From NCBI GenBank assembly GCA_965246915.1, contig CBDFGB010000011.1:124001-188000 (forward strand): a stretch of 64,000 nucleotides of DNA. The letters are read 5' to 3'. The notes under the pieces were generated by a model. That model saw nothing but the letters and a program-made list of their open reading frames with translations, was not told the DNA's origin and ran no database searches. The stretch is from CAVRQM01 sp965246915 (GTDB lineage Bacteria > Pseudomonadota > Alphaproteobacteria > Acetobacterales > Acetobacteraceae). A program made the position numbers and the translations under genes. Positions 56,046 to 64,000 of this stretch are shown here, one piece after another (within the stretch, counting starts at the first letter, position 1; the number at the start of each line of letters is the position of its first letter).

Positions 56046-57774
56046 TCCCCTGACGGGGGTCGGATCAGGCCGCCCGTCCGGCAAAGCCTGGCGGGTCGGG
56101 GCGCGTCTTTCCCAGATGTCCATCCTGGCGTGGCTGATCGTTCTCGTCATTGCGCCAAATTCGATCCTGCTCGTCACGAGCTTGATGAAGTCGTCCGGTG
56201 GCGCCGTCATCTACGAGCCGGGATTGTCGAACTACGCCGCGGTCATGGGATCGCTGACCGTGCAGACGCTGGCCTTCAGGACGCTCGAGATCTCGCTCGC
56301 CGCGGCTCTGCTCGCGACCGCAATCGCCTACCCGGTTGCGTATTATATCAGCCGGCATCTGCGGGTCGGCAAGACGGTGGCGGCAATGATGATCGTCGTG
56401 CCGCTCTGGGTCAGCCTCCTGATGCGGGACTTTGCTTGGCGCATCATCCTTGGCGAGCGGGGGCTGTTGAACACGCTTTTGGTCGACGGCGGCATCATCG
56501 ACAAGCCCAGCTCGTTGTTTCTCTATACGTCGTTCTCGGTCATCCTGACCTGGACTACCATTGCGATACCATACGTTTTCGTCGCTGCCTACACGGCCAT
56601 CGAGCGCGTTCCACCCAGCCTGCTGGAGGCCGCGAGGGACAACGGCGCCTCACCTCTGCGCGTCTTCACCACAGTGGTCTGGCCGCTGACCCGACAAGGG
56701 ACTGCGATCGGGGTCGCGCTGGCCTTCCTGGTGGTGGTCGGCGACTACGTCACACCGTCGATGCTCGGAGGCCTTAACGGCACGACGCTCGGCATGGTTG
56801 TCTCGTCGCAGTTCGGCGTGACCGGCAACTGGCCGCTCGGCGCTGCCATGGCCATCTACCTGCTGTTGTTGGTCCTCGTTGTGCTGGCGCTCCTCTTTCT
56901 CATCGCGCGGTCAAAGGGCGTATTGACCGAGGTCGACGCGGGTGCGTCCGCCTACGTTCCGCCCTGGTCCGGCCTTCCGCTCGGACGCAAAGTCGGCCGC
57001 ATCGCGGGCCTCGCGGCGCTCGCTGGTCCGTACTTTCTTCTTTATGCGCCGCTTGTCGTTATCTGCGTCTTCTCGTTCAACGATGCGCCGCGTCAAACCT
57101 TACCGCTCACCGGATTCACGGTTCGGTGGTATGCCGCGCTCGCATCAAATTCAGGCCTGCTGGAGGCGCTTTGGCGCAGCATACAGTTGGCGGTGGCCAG
57201 CACCGCGCTCGGCATTGTAGTCGGCACTGGGTTCGCGTTCATCTTCTCCACGTGGCGGGGCCGGCTCGTCCGGGTGATCGAGGGCCTGATCGCTCTGCCG
57301 ATCGCGGTTCCCGGCGTCGTTCTTGGCATCTCGATGGTGATGGCCGCCTCCGCGGTGGGCATTCCGGCAGGCGTGGGCCGGATGCTGGTTGGTCATGTCG
57401 TCTTCGTCATGCCCGTCGTCATGCTGATCGTCTCAGCCCGTCTACGCCGCGTCGACCCGAGTTTCGCCCTGGCGTCACGCGATCTTGGCGCGGATTTCTG
57501 GCAGACCTTCTGGAACATTCAGCTGCCAATGGTACGCGGCGCGGTGGTCGCCGGCGCATTGCTGGGATTCACGATGTCGATTGACGAGGTCATCGTGACA
57601 CTGTTCCTGAGCGGTGCCCAACCGACCCTGCCGGTGTTCGTCTGGAATCAGACCCGCTTCGGCTTCACGCCGTCGGTGAATGCGATCTTCACCTGCATCG
57701 TCGTCATTTCCCTGATTTCCGTGATTTCGGCCCAGTTTCTGATCCGATCGTCGGAAAAAACCACAAAACCGTAA
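56026..57774 (+). CDS. Fused two-domain ABC importer permease (PotB-PotC fusion)
   Basis: The 582-residue protein has about 12 predicted helices in two permease halves. Half 1 has an EAA-type loop LLEAARDNGASPLRVFTTVV (about residues 203-222), and half 2 has ALASRDLGADFWQTFWNIQL (about 483-502). Normally PotB and PotC are separate 270-290-residue proteins. Here both are joined through a linker near residues 290-315 (LTEVDAGASAYVPPW). GTG at 56026 overlaps the ATPase stop by 20 bases. Fusion fixes subunit stoichiometry and fits the PotD-type receptor upstream. Confidence 0.9.
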
Positions 57775-57792
57775 AGTCTTGGAGTATCGCGC

Positions 57793-58857
57793 ATGCGTAT
57801 CGACCAGGCGCCGTTCGGCTCCCATCAGGGAGCGCCGATCGTCGCCTATACCCTGAGCAACCACCAAGGCCTGCGGGCACGGATTATCACGTTCGGGGCG
57901 CGTCTGATCCAGATGGTGGTGCCGGACAGGGCCGGAGCGATGGCCGACATTGTCCTCGGGTTCGACGATCTCGCCTCATATGTCGCGACCGACACGTATT
58001 TCGGAGCCACCTGCGGCCGCTACGGCAACCGGATCGCCCAGGGTCGCTTCGAGCTCGACGGCGAGACGGTCGTTGTCACTCCGAACGAGCCCCCGAACCA
58101 CCTGCATGGCGGTCTGATCGGCTTCGACAAGAAAGTGTGGGCGGCCAAACCGGATGAAGACGAGAATTCGGTCACGTTCACGTCGGACTCACAACATGGC
58201 GAGGAAGGCTTTCCAGGGCACGTCGCCCTGACATCCAAGTACGTGCTGACGGATGACAATCGCCTACAGATTTCGATGACTGGCACAACCGACCGCACGA
58301 CCGTGCTCAACATGGTGCATCACTCGTACTGGAATGTGGCCGGCCACGCATCGGGCGACGTGCGCGACCACCTGCTGACTGTCGAAGGGGATTTCTACAC
58401 TCCGGTCGACGCGGAGCTGCTCGCGACCGGCGAGACCCTTGCCGTCGTCGGGACGCCGTTCGACTTCCGGCGGGAGAAGCCGATCGGTCAGAACATTGAT
58501 GCCATGTCCAACGCCGGCTTTGGCCGGCTGACGGAGCCCGGCGGCGGCTACGACCACAATTGGGTCCTCCGCGGCGCGCGCCCTGGACTGCGGCCTGTGG
58601 CGACGCTGCGGGACCCCGCGAGCGGTCGCGGCCTTTCGATCGCCGCCACCAAGCCGGGCGTGCAGGTCTATACGGGCGGCTATCTGAGCAGCGCGGTGAT
58701 TGGTAAGGACGGCCATCCCTACTGCAAATACGCCGGCCTGACGTTTGAGACCCAGCATTTCCCGGGCTCCCCGAACTTCCCCCATTTCCCATCCTGCCGA
58801 CTGGAACCCGGCGAGGTCTACGACCATCGCATGGACATCCAGTTCTTCGCGCGCTGA
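57793..58857 (+). CDS. galM: Aldose 1-epimerase (galactose mutarotase)
   Basis: The 354-residue enzyme interconverts alpha and beta anomers of aldoses. The catalytic pattern is TYFGATCGRYGNRIAQGRF (about residues 67-85), NHLHGGLIGFDKKVW (substrate His), MVHHSYWNVAG (proton-donor His), and the general base Glu in FETQHFPGSPN (about residue 315). Length fits bacterial GalM. The start ATG at 57793 follows GGAG. Its place after a PotD-type importer argues that the imported ligand is, or yields, a free aldose. Confidence 0.92.
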   Translation: MRIDQAPFGSHQGAPIVAYTLSNHQGLRARIITFGARLIQMVVPDRAGAMADIVLGFDDLASYVATDTYFGATCGRYGNRIAQGRFELDGETVVVTPNEPPNHLHGGLIGFDKKVWAAKPDEDENSVTFTSDSQHGEEGFPGHVALTSKYVLTDDNRLQISMTGTTDRTTVLNMVHHSYWNVAGHASGDVRDHLLTVEGDFYTPVDAELLATGETLAVVGTPFDFRREKPIGQNIDAMSNAGFGRLTEPGGGYDHNWVLRGARPGLRPVATLRDPASGRGLSIAATKPGVQVYTGGYLSSAVIGKDGHPYCKYAGLTFETQHFPGSPNFPHFPSCRLEPGEVYDHRMDIQFFAR

Positions 58858-58872
58858 ACCCAAGGATCCCCG

Positions 58873-60588
58873 ATGCCCGAGACCAATAAGTTCGATGCCG
58901 TCGTGATCGGGGCGGGCCATAACGGGCTCGTCTGCGCCAACTATCTCGCGCGGGCGGGCCTCAAGGTCGCGATCATCGAGGCCCGCCACGTCGTCGGCGG
59001 GGCCTGCGTGAGCGAGGAATTGATTCCGAACTCTACCTGGTCATCGGCCTCGTTCATCCAGGGCATGCTGCGCCCGGAGATCATCGCCGATCTCGAACTC
59101 GCGAAGTACGGCCTCGTCTCGAAGGCGCCGGACGCGCAGGGCTTCGCGCTCTGGCCGGACGGCGACCATGTCCTGCTGTGGAAGGAACTCGACCGGAGCA
59201 TCGCCTCGATCGAAGCGCACAGCAAAGGCGATGGCGAGAATTTCTTGCGCTTCGCATCGCGGATGAAGCGCTTCGGCGACGTCACGCGCGACGTGTTGCT
59301 GTCCGAGCCGCCGTCTCGCTCCGAATTCATCAAGCTGTTCGAGGACGCCGACGAGCGCGAACTGTTGCAGGATTTCGTCTTCTCCTCGGCTGGCGACCTG
59401 ACACGCAAATACATTCGTTCGGAACGTCTGCAGGGCTACATGACGTTCCTCGGCATGGTGTCCACCTGGGGCGGCCCATCGACTCCAGGCACGTCCTACG
59501 TCTACGGCTACCACGCGCAGGGCGAGTATGACGGCGTGATCGGCCGTTGGGCGCTGCCCGTGGGCGGCATGGGCGCGATCACCCGGGCGCTCGCGGCCGG
59601 CGCGGTGGCGCATGGGGCCGTGGTGCGTACCGCCACGCCGGTCGAGAGCGTCATCGTGCGGCGCGGCGAGGCGGCAGGCGTCGTCCTAAAGTCGGGCGAG
59701 GAAGTCCAAGCGAGCCTAGTGGTGTCCGGCGCCGACCCGAAGCGCTCGCTGACGAAGTTCCTCGACGCCCAACAGCTTCCTGACGCGGTGCGCGCGGCGG
59801 CCGAGCGGATCGATCAGCGCGGATCAATGGCGCGGATTCACCTGCTGATCGACGAACTGCCGCGCTATGTCGGATTCGACCGCACGACGGTCGGGCCGGA
59901 GCATTCCACCCACACCATCCTCGGCGCGACACCGGAGTTGTACGAGCGCGCGTTCGAGGCCCAGCGGCGCGGTCTATTCGCCGAAGAGTATGTCATCGAG
60001 GCGCTTATCCATTCCGTAACCGACCCGTCAGTGGCGCCCGCGGGACAGCACACCCTCTCGCTCGGGGTTCAGCAACTCCCGCTCACGCTGGCGGATGGGA
60101 CATGGGATGGCCACAAGGAGGCGTGGGCCGACAAAGTCGTCGCGACCTATTGCCGTTACGCGCCGAACATCAAGGACCACATCCTAGGCCGCTGCGTCCT
60201 GTCCCCGCTGGACTGGCAGGAGCAGTACAACCTGACCGGCGGCAACATCTTCCAGGCTTCGATGGTTGGCCTCGACCAGCTCATGGATGCGCGGCCGCTC
60301 TGGGCTTTTGGGCACTACCGCACGCCGATTGCGAACTACTACATGTGCGGCGCCGGCACTCATCCCGGTGGCGGCGTCACCGGGGCGCCCGGGCACAATG
60401 CGGCGATGCGCATCCTGGCCGATCTCAAGGGTGAGCACTCGGTTCGGCAGGTGCGCACGCGCGTCGGCGGCAAGACGATCATCGACTCGATCATGCAGAC
60501 CAGGCTCGGAGAGAAGCTCGGTTTCCAGGTCGCGCGCTCGCGCGGACTGCGCGCGCTGACCAGCCATTTCTCAAAGACGCGGCGGTGA
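58873..60588 (+). CDS. FAD-dependent oxidoreductase, phytoene-desaturase/PYROXD2-like
   Basis: The 571-residue flavoprotein has the dinucleotide-binding start VVIGAGHNGLVCANYLARAG (residues 10-29). IEARHVVGGACVSEELIPN follows, together with the family C-terminus GAGTHPGGGVTGAPGHNAAM. This group is annotated as PYROXD2 or phytoene dehydrogenase-like, and bacterial members often oxidise unusual substrates; no substrate is evident. It sits 15 bases after galM and before an SDR gene, suggesting two successive oxidation steps on the imported compound. Confidence 0.87.
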   Translation: MPETNKFDAVVIGAGHNGLVCANYLARAGLKVAIIEARHVVGGACVSEELIPNSTWSSASFIQGMLRPEIIADLELAKYGLVSKAPDAQGFALWPDGDHVLLWKELDRSIASIEAHSKGDGENFLRFASRMKRFGDVTRDVLLSEPPSRSEFIKLFEDADERELLQDFVFSSAGDLTRKYIRSERLQGYMTFLGMVSTWGGPSTPGTSYVYGYHAQGEYDGVIGRWALPVGGMGAITRALAAGAVAHGAVVRTATPVESVIVRRGEAAGVVLKSGEEVQASLVVSGADPKRSLTKFLDAQQLPDAVRAAAERIDQRGSMARIHLLIDELPRYVGFDRTTVGPEHSTHTILGATPELYERAFEAQRRGLFAEEYVIEALIHSVTDPSVAPAGQHTLSLGVQQLPLTLADGTWDGHKEAWADKVVATYCRYAPNIKDHILGRCVLSPLDWQEQYNLTGGNIFQASMVGLDQLMDARPLWAFGHYRTPIANYYMCGAGTHPGGGVTGAPGHNAAMRILADLKGEHSVRQVRTRVGGKTIIDSIMQTRLGEKLGFQVARSRGLRALTSHFSKTRR

Positions 60589-60625
60589 TCCCGCGCCAAT
60601 TCAACGGGTCGAACGGAGACGTGCC

Positions 60626-61408
60626 ATGAAATCCGACATTCTCGAAAACGGTGCCCGCTATCCCAGCCTGCGCGACAAGGTGGTGTTCGTCACCGGCGGC
60701 GCGTCCGGGATCGGCCGCAGCATCGTCGAACACTTCCACGACCAGGGCAGTCGGGTCGCGATGGTCGATATCGCCGAGGAGGCCGGTGCCGACCTTGCTG
60801 CGACGCTCGCGGCGAAGGGCGGACACGCACCCCACTTCGAACGCTGCGACCTACGCGACGTCGACCAGCTCGAAGCGGTGGTCGCCCGCGTGCGCGACCG
60901 CTTCGGACCGATCACCGCGCTTGTCAACAACGCCGGCAACGATGACCGTCATACCTTAGAGTCGGTCACCTCGGAGTATTTCGATGGCCGCATGGCCGTA
61001 AACCTGAAGCACCAGCTTTTTGCCGCGAAGTTCGTGCGGCGGCACATGAAAGAGGCGGGCGGCGGCTCCATCATCAACTTCTCATCGATCACCTGGATGG
61101 TCGCTGACGGGGACTGCGTCTGCTATGTCACCTCCAAGGCGGCGGTGGTTGGACTGACACGCGCGCTGGCAACTGAACTCGGCTCCGAGAACATCCGTGT
61201 GAACGCGATCGCACCTGGGTGGGTGATGACGGAGAGGCAGGTTTCCCTCTGGCTGGACGAGGCTGGAGAGCGGCAGATCGAGGAGCGGCAGGCGCTAAAG
61301 GGTCGGCTGCATGCGCCCGATATCGCCCGAATGGCGCTGTGGCTTGCGGCGGACGACAGCCGCATGTGCTCCAAGCAGACCTTCATGGTTGATGGCGGAT
61401 GGGTCTGA
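60626..61408 (+). CDS. Short-chain dehydrogenase/reductase
   Basis: The 260-residue classical SDR has the NAD(P) loop TGGASGIGRSI (about residues 24-34), NNAG (about 94-97), catalytic Ser in NFSSITW, and YxxxK in CYVTSKAAVVG. The C-terminal IAPGWVMTERQ and SKQTFMVDGGWV are also present. The Asp at VDIAEE favours NAD over NADP. It resembles sugar dehydrogenases of the galactose/arabinose dehydrogenase branch, which oxidise an aldose to a lactone. That fits with the mutarotase two genes upstream. It is the last gene of the operon. Confidence 0.9.
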   Translation: MKSDILENGARYPSLRDKVVFVTGGASGIGRSIVEHFHDQGSRVAMVDIAEEAGADLAATLAAKGGHAPHFERCDLRDVDQLEAVVARVRDRFGPITALVNNAGNDDRHTLESVTSEYFDGRMAVNLKHQLFAAKFVRRHMKEAGGGSIINFSSITWMVADGDCVCYVTSKAAVVGLTRALATELGSENIRVNAIAPGWVMTERQVSLWLDEAGERQIEERQALKGRLHAPDIARMALWLAADDSRMCSKQTFMVDGGWV

Positions 61409-61550
61409 CCGATCCCAGGGCGCGCGATGGGGGCCGACTTGGCATGCGCAGCGTCGATAGGTCTTCTTCGTACATATTCGTGACGCGTCAGAGTAGCGAC
61501 ATGGGTCCGTCGTTGTCATCATAGGCAGCAGCAAAACCAACCGTTCCCGT

Positions 61551-61560
61551 TGAACGTTCA
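61551..61560 (+). promoter_or_regulatory. Candidate LacI-family operator before lacI
   Basis: TGAACGTTCA is a perfect 10-bp palindrome with the central CG seen at the sites near 53053 and 53819, although the flanks differ. It lies 79 bases before the LacI-type start and is best read as an autoregulatory site. Confidence 0.45.
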
Positions 61561-61639
61561 TGGGCAGGTTTTGGGGATCGGACGACGTTGCTGGCTGCCG
61601 GCCGGGCGGCGTGATGTCCTGCCGATGTAAGACAGGACG

Positions 61640-62680
61640 ATGGACGCTCCGACCCAGAAGAACCGCCGATCCAACCGCCCCTCGCTGCAGGACGTCGCCA
61701 AAGTGGCGGGCGTGACGGCGGCGGCCGTGTCGTATGTTGTCAACGGACGGACCGATCAGGTCAGCGCCGAGACGTTCGAGCGTGTCCTCGAGGCGATCAA
61801 AACGGTCCGTTACAGGCCACAGCGGCGTGGCTTGAGCCTTCGGCTGGACCGCGAGTTCGCCATCGGTCTGGTGATCCTCGACCCGGATCCCAATTTCCTC
61901 GCCGACCCGTTCACGACCCAGGTCGCGGCAGGGCTCAGCAACGCGCTCATCGACCCAGGCTACAGCCTGATGGTCACTGGAGTGCGGACGTTGTCGGGTC
62001 TTGAGACGTTTCTCGACAGGCCGGTCAGCGTCGATGCGCTGGCCGTGACCGTCTCAGGTGAATCAGCACTTCGGGAACGCGCGTACGAGCTGATCGGCGA
62101 CATGAATGTCCCGGTTGTCGTGTTGCAGGATCGCGCACCCGCCGGCATGCGGGATGCTTGCTCGGTCCTGCAGGACGACTGGGGTGGGGCTAACAGCTTG
62201 ACTCGCCACCTTATCGCGCGCGGCGCGCGAGACATCCTGTTCGTCGCGCCACGAAGGCCGTGGCCGGCAATAGAGCGGCGCGAGGCGGGCATCGTTGCTG
62301 CGCTGGGCAGTGGGGACCGTTTTTCGAGGATCGAATGTGACGAGCAGGACCACGCCGAGACCCTTCAGGCGATCGAGAACCAGATCCGCGAGCAGGGGGC
62401 AGCTGATGCGATCCTGGGAGGCAACGACCAGATTGCGATCGCTGTATTGAAGGTGCTCGCTCAACGAGGTTTGCGGGTTCCGGCGGACATACGGGTGGCA
62501 GGCTTCAACAACTTTGCTTTCCGAAACTACACGACCCCCTTGCTTACAACTGTGACATCGGCGGCATACGAAATCGGACGCAGAACCGCTGAAGTCGTAT
62601 TGTTCCGCCTTAAGACCGGAAACTTTGAGAAAATCGAGGTGAATCTTTCTGTCTCGCTTCAACTTGGTCAAACGACGTGA
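61640..62680 (+). CDS. LacI-family transcriptional regulator
   Basis: The 346-residue regulator has the LacI helix-turn-helix SLQDVAKVAGVTAAAVSYVV (about residues 15-34) and hinge helix region RYRPQRRGLSLRLD. The sugar-binding periplasmic-like domain includes AIGLVILDPDPNFLADPFTT, ADAILGGNDQIAIAVLKVL and VRVAGF-type strands, ending in TTPLLTTVTSAAYEIGRRTA. The position and three LacI-type operator-like sites suggest that it controls the RraA-like gene, the importer operon and itself. The ATG at 61640 is the family start. Confidence 0.9.
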   Translation: MDAPTQKNRRSNRPSLQDVAKVAGVTAAAVSYVVNGRTDQVSAETFERVLEAIKTVRYRPQRRGLSLRLDREFAIGLVILDPDPNFLADPFTTQVAAGLSNALIDPGYSLMVTGVRTLSGLETFLDRPVSVDALAVTVSGESALRERAYELIGDMNVPVVVLQDRAPAGMRDACSVLQDDWGGANSLTRHLIARGARDILFVAPRRPWPAIERREAGIVAALGSGDRFSRIECDEQDHAETLQAIENQIREQGAADAILGGNDQIAIAVLKVLAQRGLRVPADIRVAGFNNFAFRNYTTPLLTTVTSAAYEIGRRTAEVVLFRLKTGNFEKIEVNLSVSLQLGQTT

Positions 62681-62851
62681 ATTCGTTCGTCTTTACCCTC
62701 TCTGTATCTTCGATGAACGCCGATAACCCTGGAGACATGCGAAGAGGCCATAACACTATCGCCGTCGCTGGTGCAGCAGCACCGCACGAGCGTGGGCATC
62801 TACGTACTTGCAACTGAGGCTGACGGATGCGAGCCCACAATTGATCCCGAT

Positions 62852-63232
62852 TCAACCGGGCGTACGGATCATGACGGTGGCTCGCATGATGGGATGATAA
62901 AGACAGTGGAATGGAACCTCGCCACTGCCGCGAACCACGATGCGGGTTTTGGCCTCGAAGGCGATAGGTCCGGTGTCCCATCCGGCGGTATCCGTGGTCG
63001 CGGTGTGCGGCACGAAATCGGCGTTGGTGAACTCTATGATATCACCGGCCCGGGCTTCGATCAGGGCAGGTGTGAATGCGAAGTTGTTGATCTCGACCGC
63101 GATTGTCCTGGGCTCAAATGAAGTGACTGCCTGCTGGGCGTCGACGATTGTGGCATGAGCCCCGATCGCCAGAAGAACCGCCAGGCCCTGCAGGCGCATA
63201 ACTCGCACACTGGACTGGTTCAAATCTCTCAT
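62852..63232 (-). CDS. Periplasmic cupredoxin-domain protein
   Basis: The 126-residue protein has a signal segment (MRLQGLAVLLAIGAHATIVDA) and a cupredoxin fold. The copper ligands are visible as His in DFVPHTATT, then Cys, His and Met in PFHCLYHPIM. This matches plastocyanin/pseudoazurin-like small blue-copper proteins. It should carry electrons or bind copper in the periplasm. Its start overlaps the stop of the DUF4142 gene in ATGA. An internal Met (residue 12) is an equally good start because it precedes the signal peptide directly. Confidence 0.85.
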   Translation of the reverse strand: MRDLNQSSVRVMRLQGLAVLLAIGAHATIVDAQQAVTSFEPRTIAVEINNFAFTPALIEARAGDIIEFTNADFVPHTATTDTAGWDTGPIAFEAKTRIVVRGSGEVPFHCLYHPIMRATVMIRTPG

Positions 63233-63765
63233 TTCAGGGCCGAGACCATGTGATTGGCGTGCTCCTCGTGCACGCGAAATGTAGCCAGTGCCTGTTGCAG
63301 GAACTGCTTCAGCTCCGGGGTTTGGATGCCGGGGATCCAGAGGTCGCCCACGATGTGGTTGACCTGCTGGTGATAGGCCAGCTCGTTGCGGGCGTATTCG
63401 CGATCGAAGGCGTCGCCGCCGAGGGCCGCCAGCTTCGTGGTTTCGATGGTGGCACCGTCATTCAGCGTTTTGCTGAACGCGTTCTCCTGCGGCTTGGCGC
63501 CCAGCCGGGCGAGAAGGGCGGCGGCGCCTTCGTTGACGGCGGTGTGGTCGCGGATCATGAGCTCGGCGAAGGCGCGGACAGCGGAGTTCTGCGTCTTGGT
63601 CAGCGCGAGCTTGGCATAGTTGATGTCGATGGTGTCCGCAGTGTAGGCGGAATGCGCGATCTGTAGGTCGTTCAGGCCGGACTGTGCGTGCGCGATGGGG
63701 GCATCGATGGTGGACGAAGCGCACACGGCGAGCGCCGCCAGCAGCATAGTTGGCATTATTGTCAC
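63229..63765 (-). CDS. DUF4142 exported protein
   Basis: The 178-residue protein starts with a signal peptide (MPTMLLAALAVCASSTIDAP, cleavage near AHAQS). It carries a DUF4142 helical bundle: TKTQNSAVRAFAELMIRDHT, AALLARLGAKPQENAFSKTL, DAFDREYARNELAYHQQVNH and EEHANHMVSAL. The repeated His residues in the last helices could bind metal, consistent with the copper protein next door, but that is inference. It differs from the lipoprotein at 7202, which is lipid-anchored. GGAGAA precedes the ATG at 63765. Confidence 0.87.
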   Translation of the reverse strand: MTIMPTMLLAALAVCASSTIDAPIAHAQSGLNDLQIAHSAYTADTIDINYAKLALTKTQNSAVRAFAELMIRDHTAVNEGAAALLARLGAKPQENAFSKTLNDGATIETTKLAALGGDAFDREYARNELAYHQQVNHIVGDLWIPGIQTPELKQFLQQALATFRVHEEHANHMVSALK

Positions 63766-64000
63766 TGTTGTTCTCCTTTGGGCGATCAGCTCCGGAGTAT
63801 CAGAAGGTGCATCGACGGGCGCAGCCTCGCTCGGGCCATACCGTCCTGGCCGAGATGCGCAGTTTAACGAAAGCCGGCAAGGCGGCCGCGGATGTCCGGA
63901 ACGGATCGTGGTGATCTTGGGACGATCCGTGATGTCCGACGGCTATGCCCGGCTGGGACCGCGCTTCATCGCTTGGGGAGCTTTTCCGAATTTCTGTGCG

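Noticed and set aside
63932..64000. A possible gene start (MSDGYARLGPRF) at the right edge, plus strand
   Set aside because: Only 23 codons are visible, no good ribosome-binding site precedes it, and no family is recognised; the 63766-64000 end is left unassigned.

Overview
The window is high-GC DNA packed with tight, often overlapping operons. Gene content (a glpSTPQV-type glycerol ABC importer, several CUT2 sugar importers, twin-arginine signal peptides, DUF4142/DUF4410/DUF2160 proteins, many GTG/TTG starts) fits a heterotrophic alphaproteobacterium, perhaps Acetobacteraceae or a rhizobial relative. That placement is inference: there is no rRNA or other phylogenetic marker here, and I see no tRNA, CRISPR array or intact insertion sequence.

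Layout. 1-2223 (minus strand): a cut-off gene, an unknown membrane protein, an RlmM/RrmJ-like 2'-O-methyltransferase and a DUF423 membrane protein. 2224-6143 looks like an accessory island. It holds a higBA module whose toxin has an in-frame internal deletion, a 624-residue DUF4209-like protein with an HEPN-like RxxxxH motif, and an alpha/beta-hydrolase pseudogene. 6218-9229: prolyl aminopeptidase, a DUF4142 lipoprotein, a 2OG-Fe(II) oxygenase and a GlpR-type repressor. 9129-18753: a large secreted protein of unknown function, then the operon glpD-glpS-glpT-glpP-glpQ-DUF2160-glpV ending in a UUCG-loop terminator. 18898-27890: a small secreted protein, a chemoreceptor, an aldehyde dehydrogenase, an amidase, two stress/secreted proteins and a ThDP decarboxylase. 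The decarboxylase belongs to an apparent minus-strand operon, 30727-26310: copper amine oxidase, small membrane protein, DPPY methyltransferase, decarboxylase. 30912-34585: an MFS exporter, a PQQ-type beta-propeller protein and a DUF4410 lipoprotein.

34780-41006: an RbsA-type sugar ABC importer (one tandem ATPase, two permeases, binding protein), a strong hairpin, and a GMC oxidoreductase gene broken by a single amber codon. 41157-42464: an MFS carboxylate-type transporter. 42852-52799: a divergent SorC-family regulator facing a nine-gene operon. This joins acetoin-dehydrogenase-like E1alpha, E1beta and E2(alpha/beta-hydrolase) genes to a second sugar ABC importer, a Gfo/Idh/MocA dehydrogenase, a TIM-barrel isomerase and a ROK kinase with an altered sugar-binding motif. 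I regard it as the best candidate for an undescribed catabolic pathway. 53080-62680: an RraA-like aldolase gene and a PotD/PotA/fused-PotBC importer with aldose epimerase, FAD oxidoreductase and SDR genes, followed by a LacI-type regulator; matching LacI-like operator sequences lie before the first two transcription units and before lacI. 62852-63765: a cupredoxin and a second DUF4142 protein.

The overall theme is uptake and oxidation of small polar carbon sources (glycerol, at least two sugars or polyols, amines, possibly guanidino compounds), each importer sitting beside its own oxidoreductases and regulator. Glycerol kinase and the E3 subunit of the acetoin-type complex are not in the window and would have to come from elsewhere.
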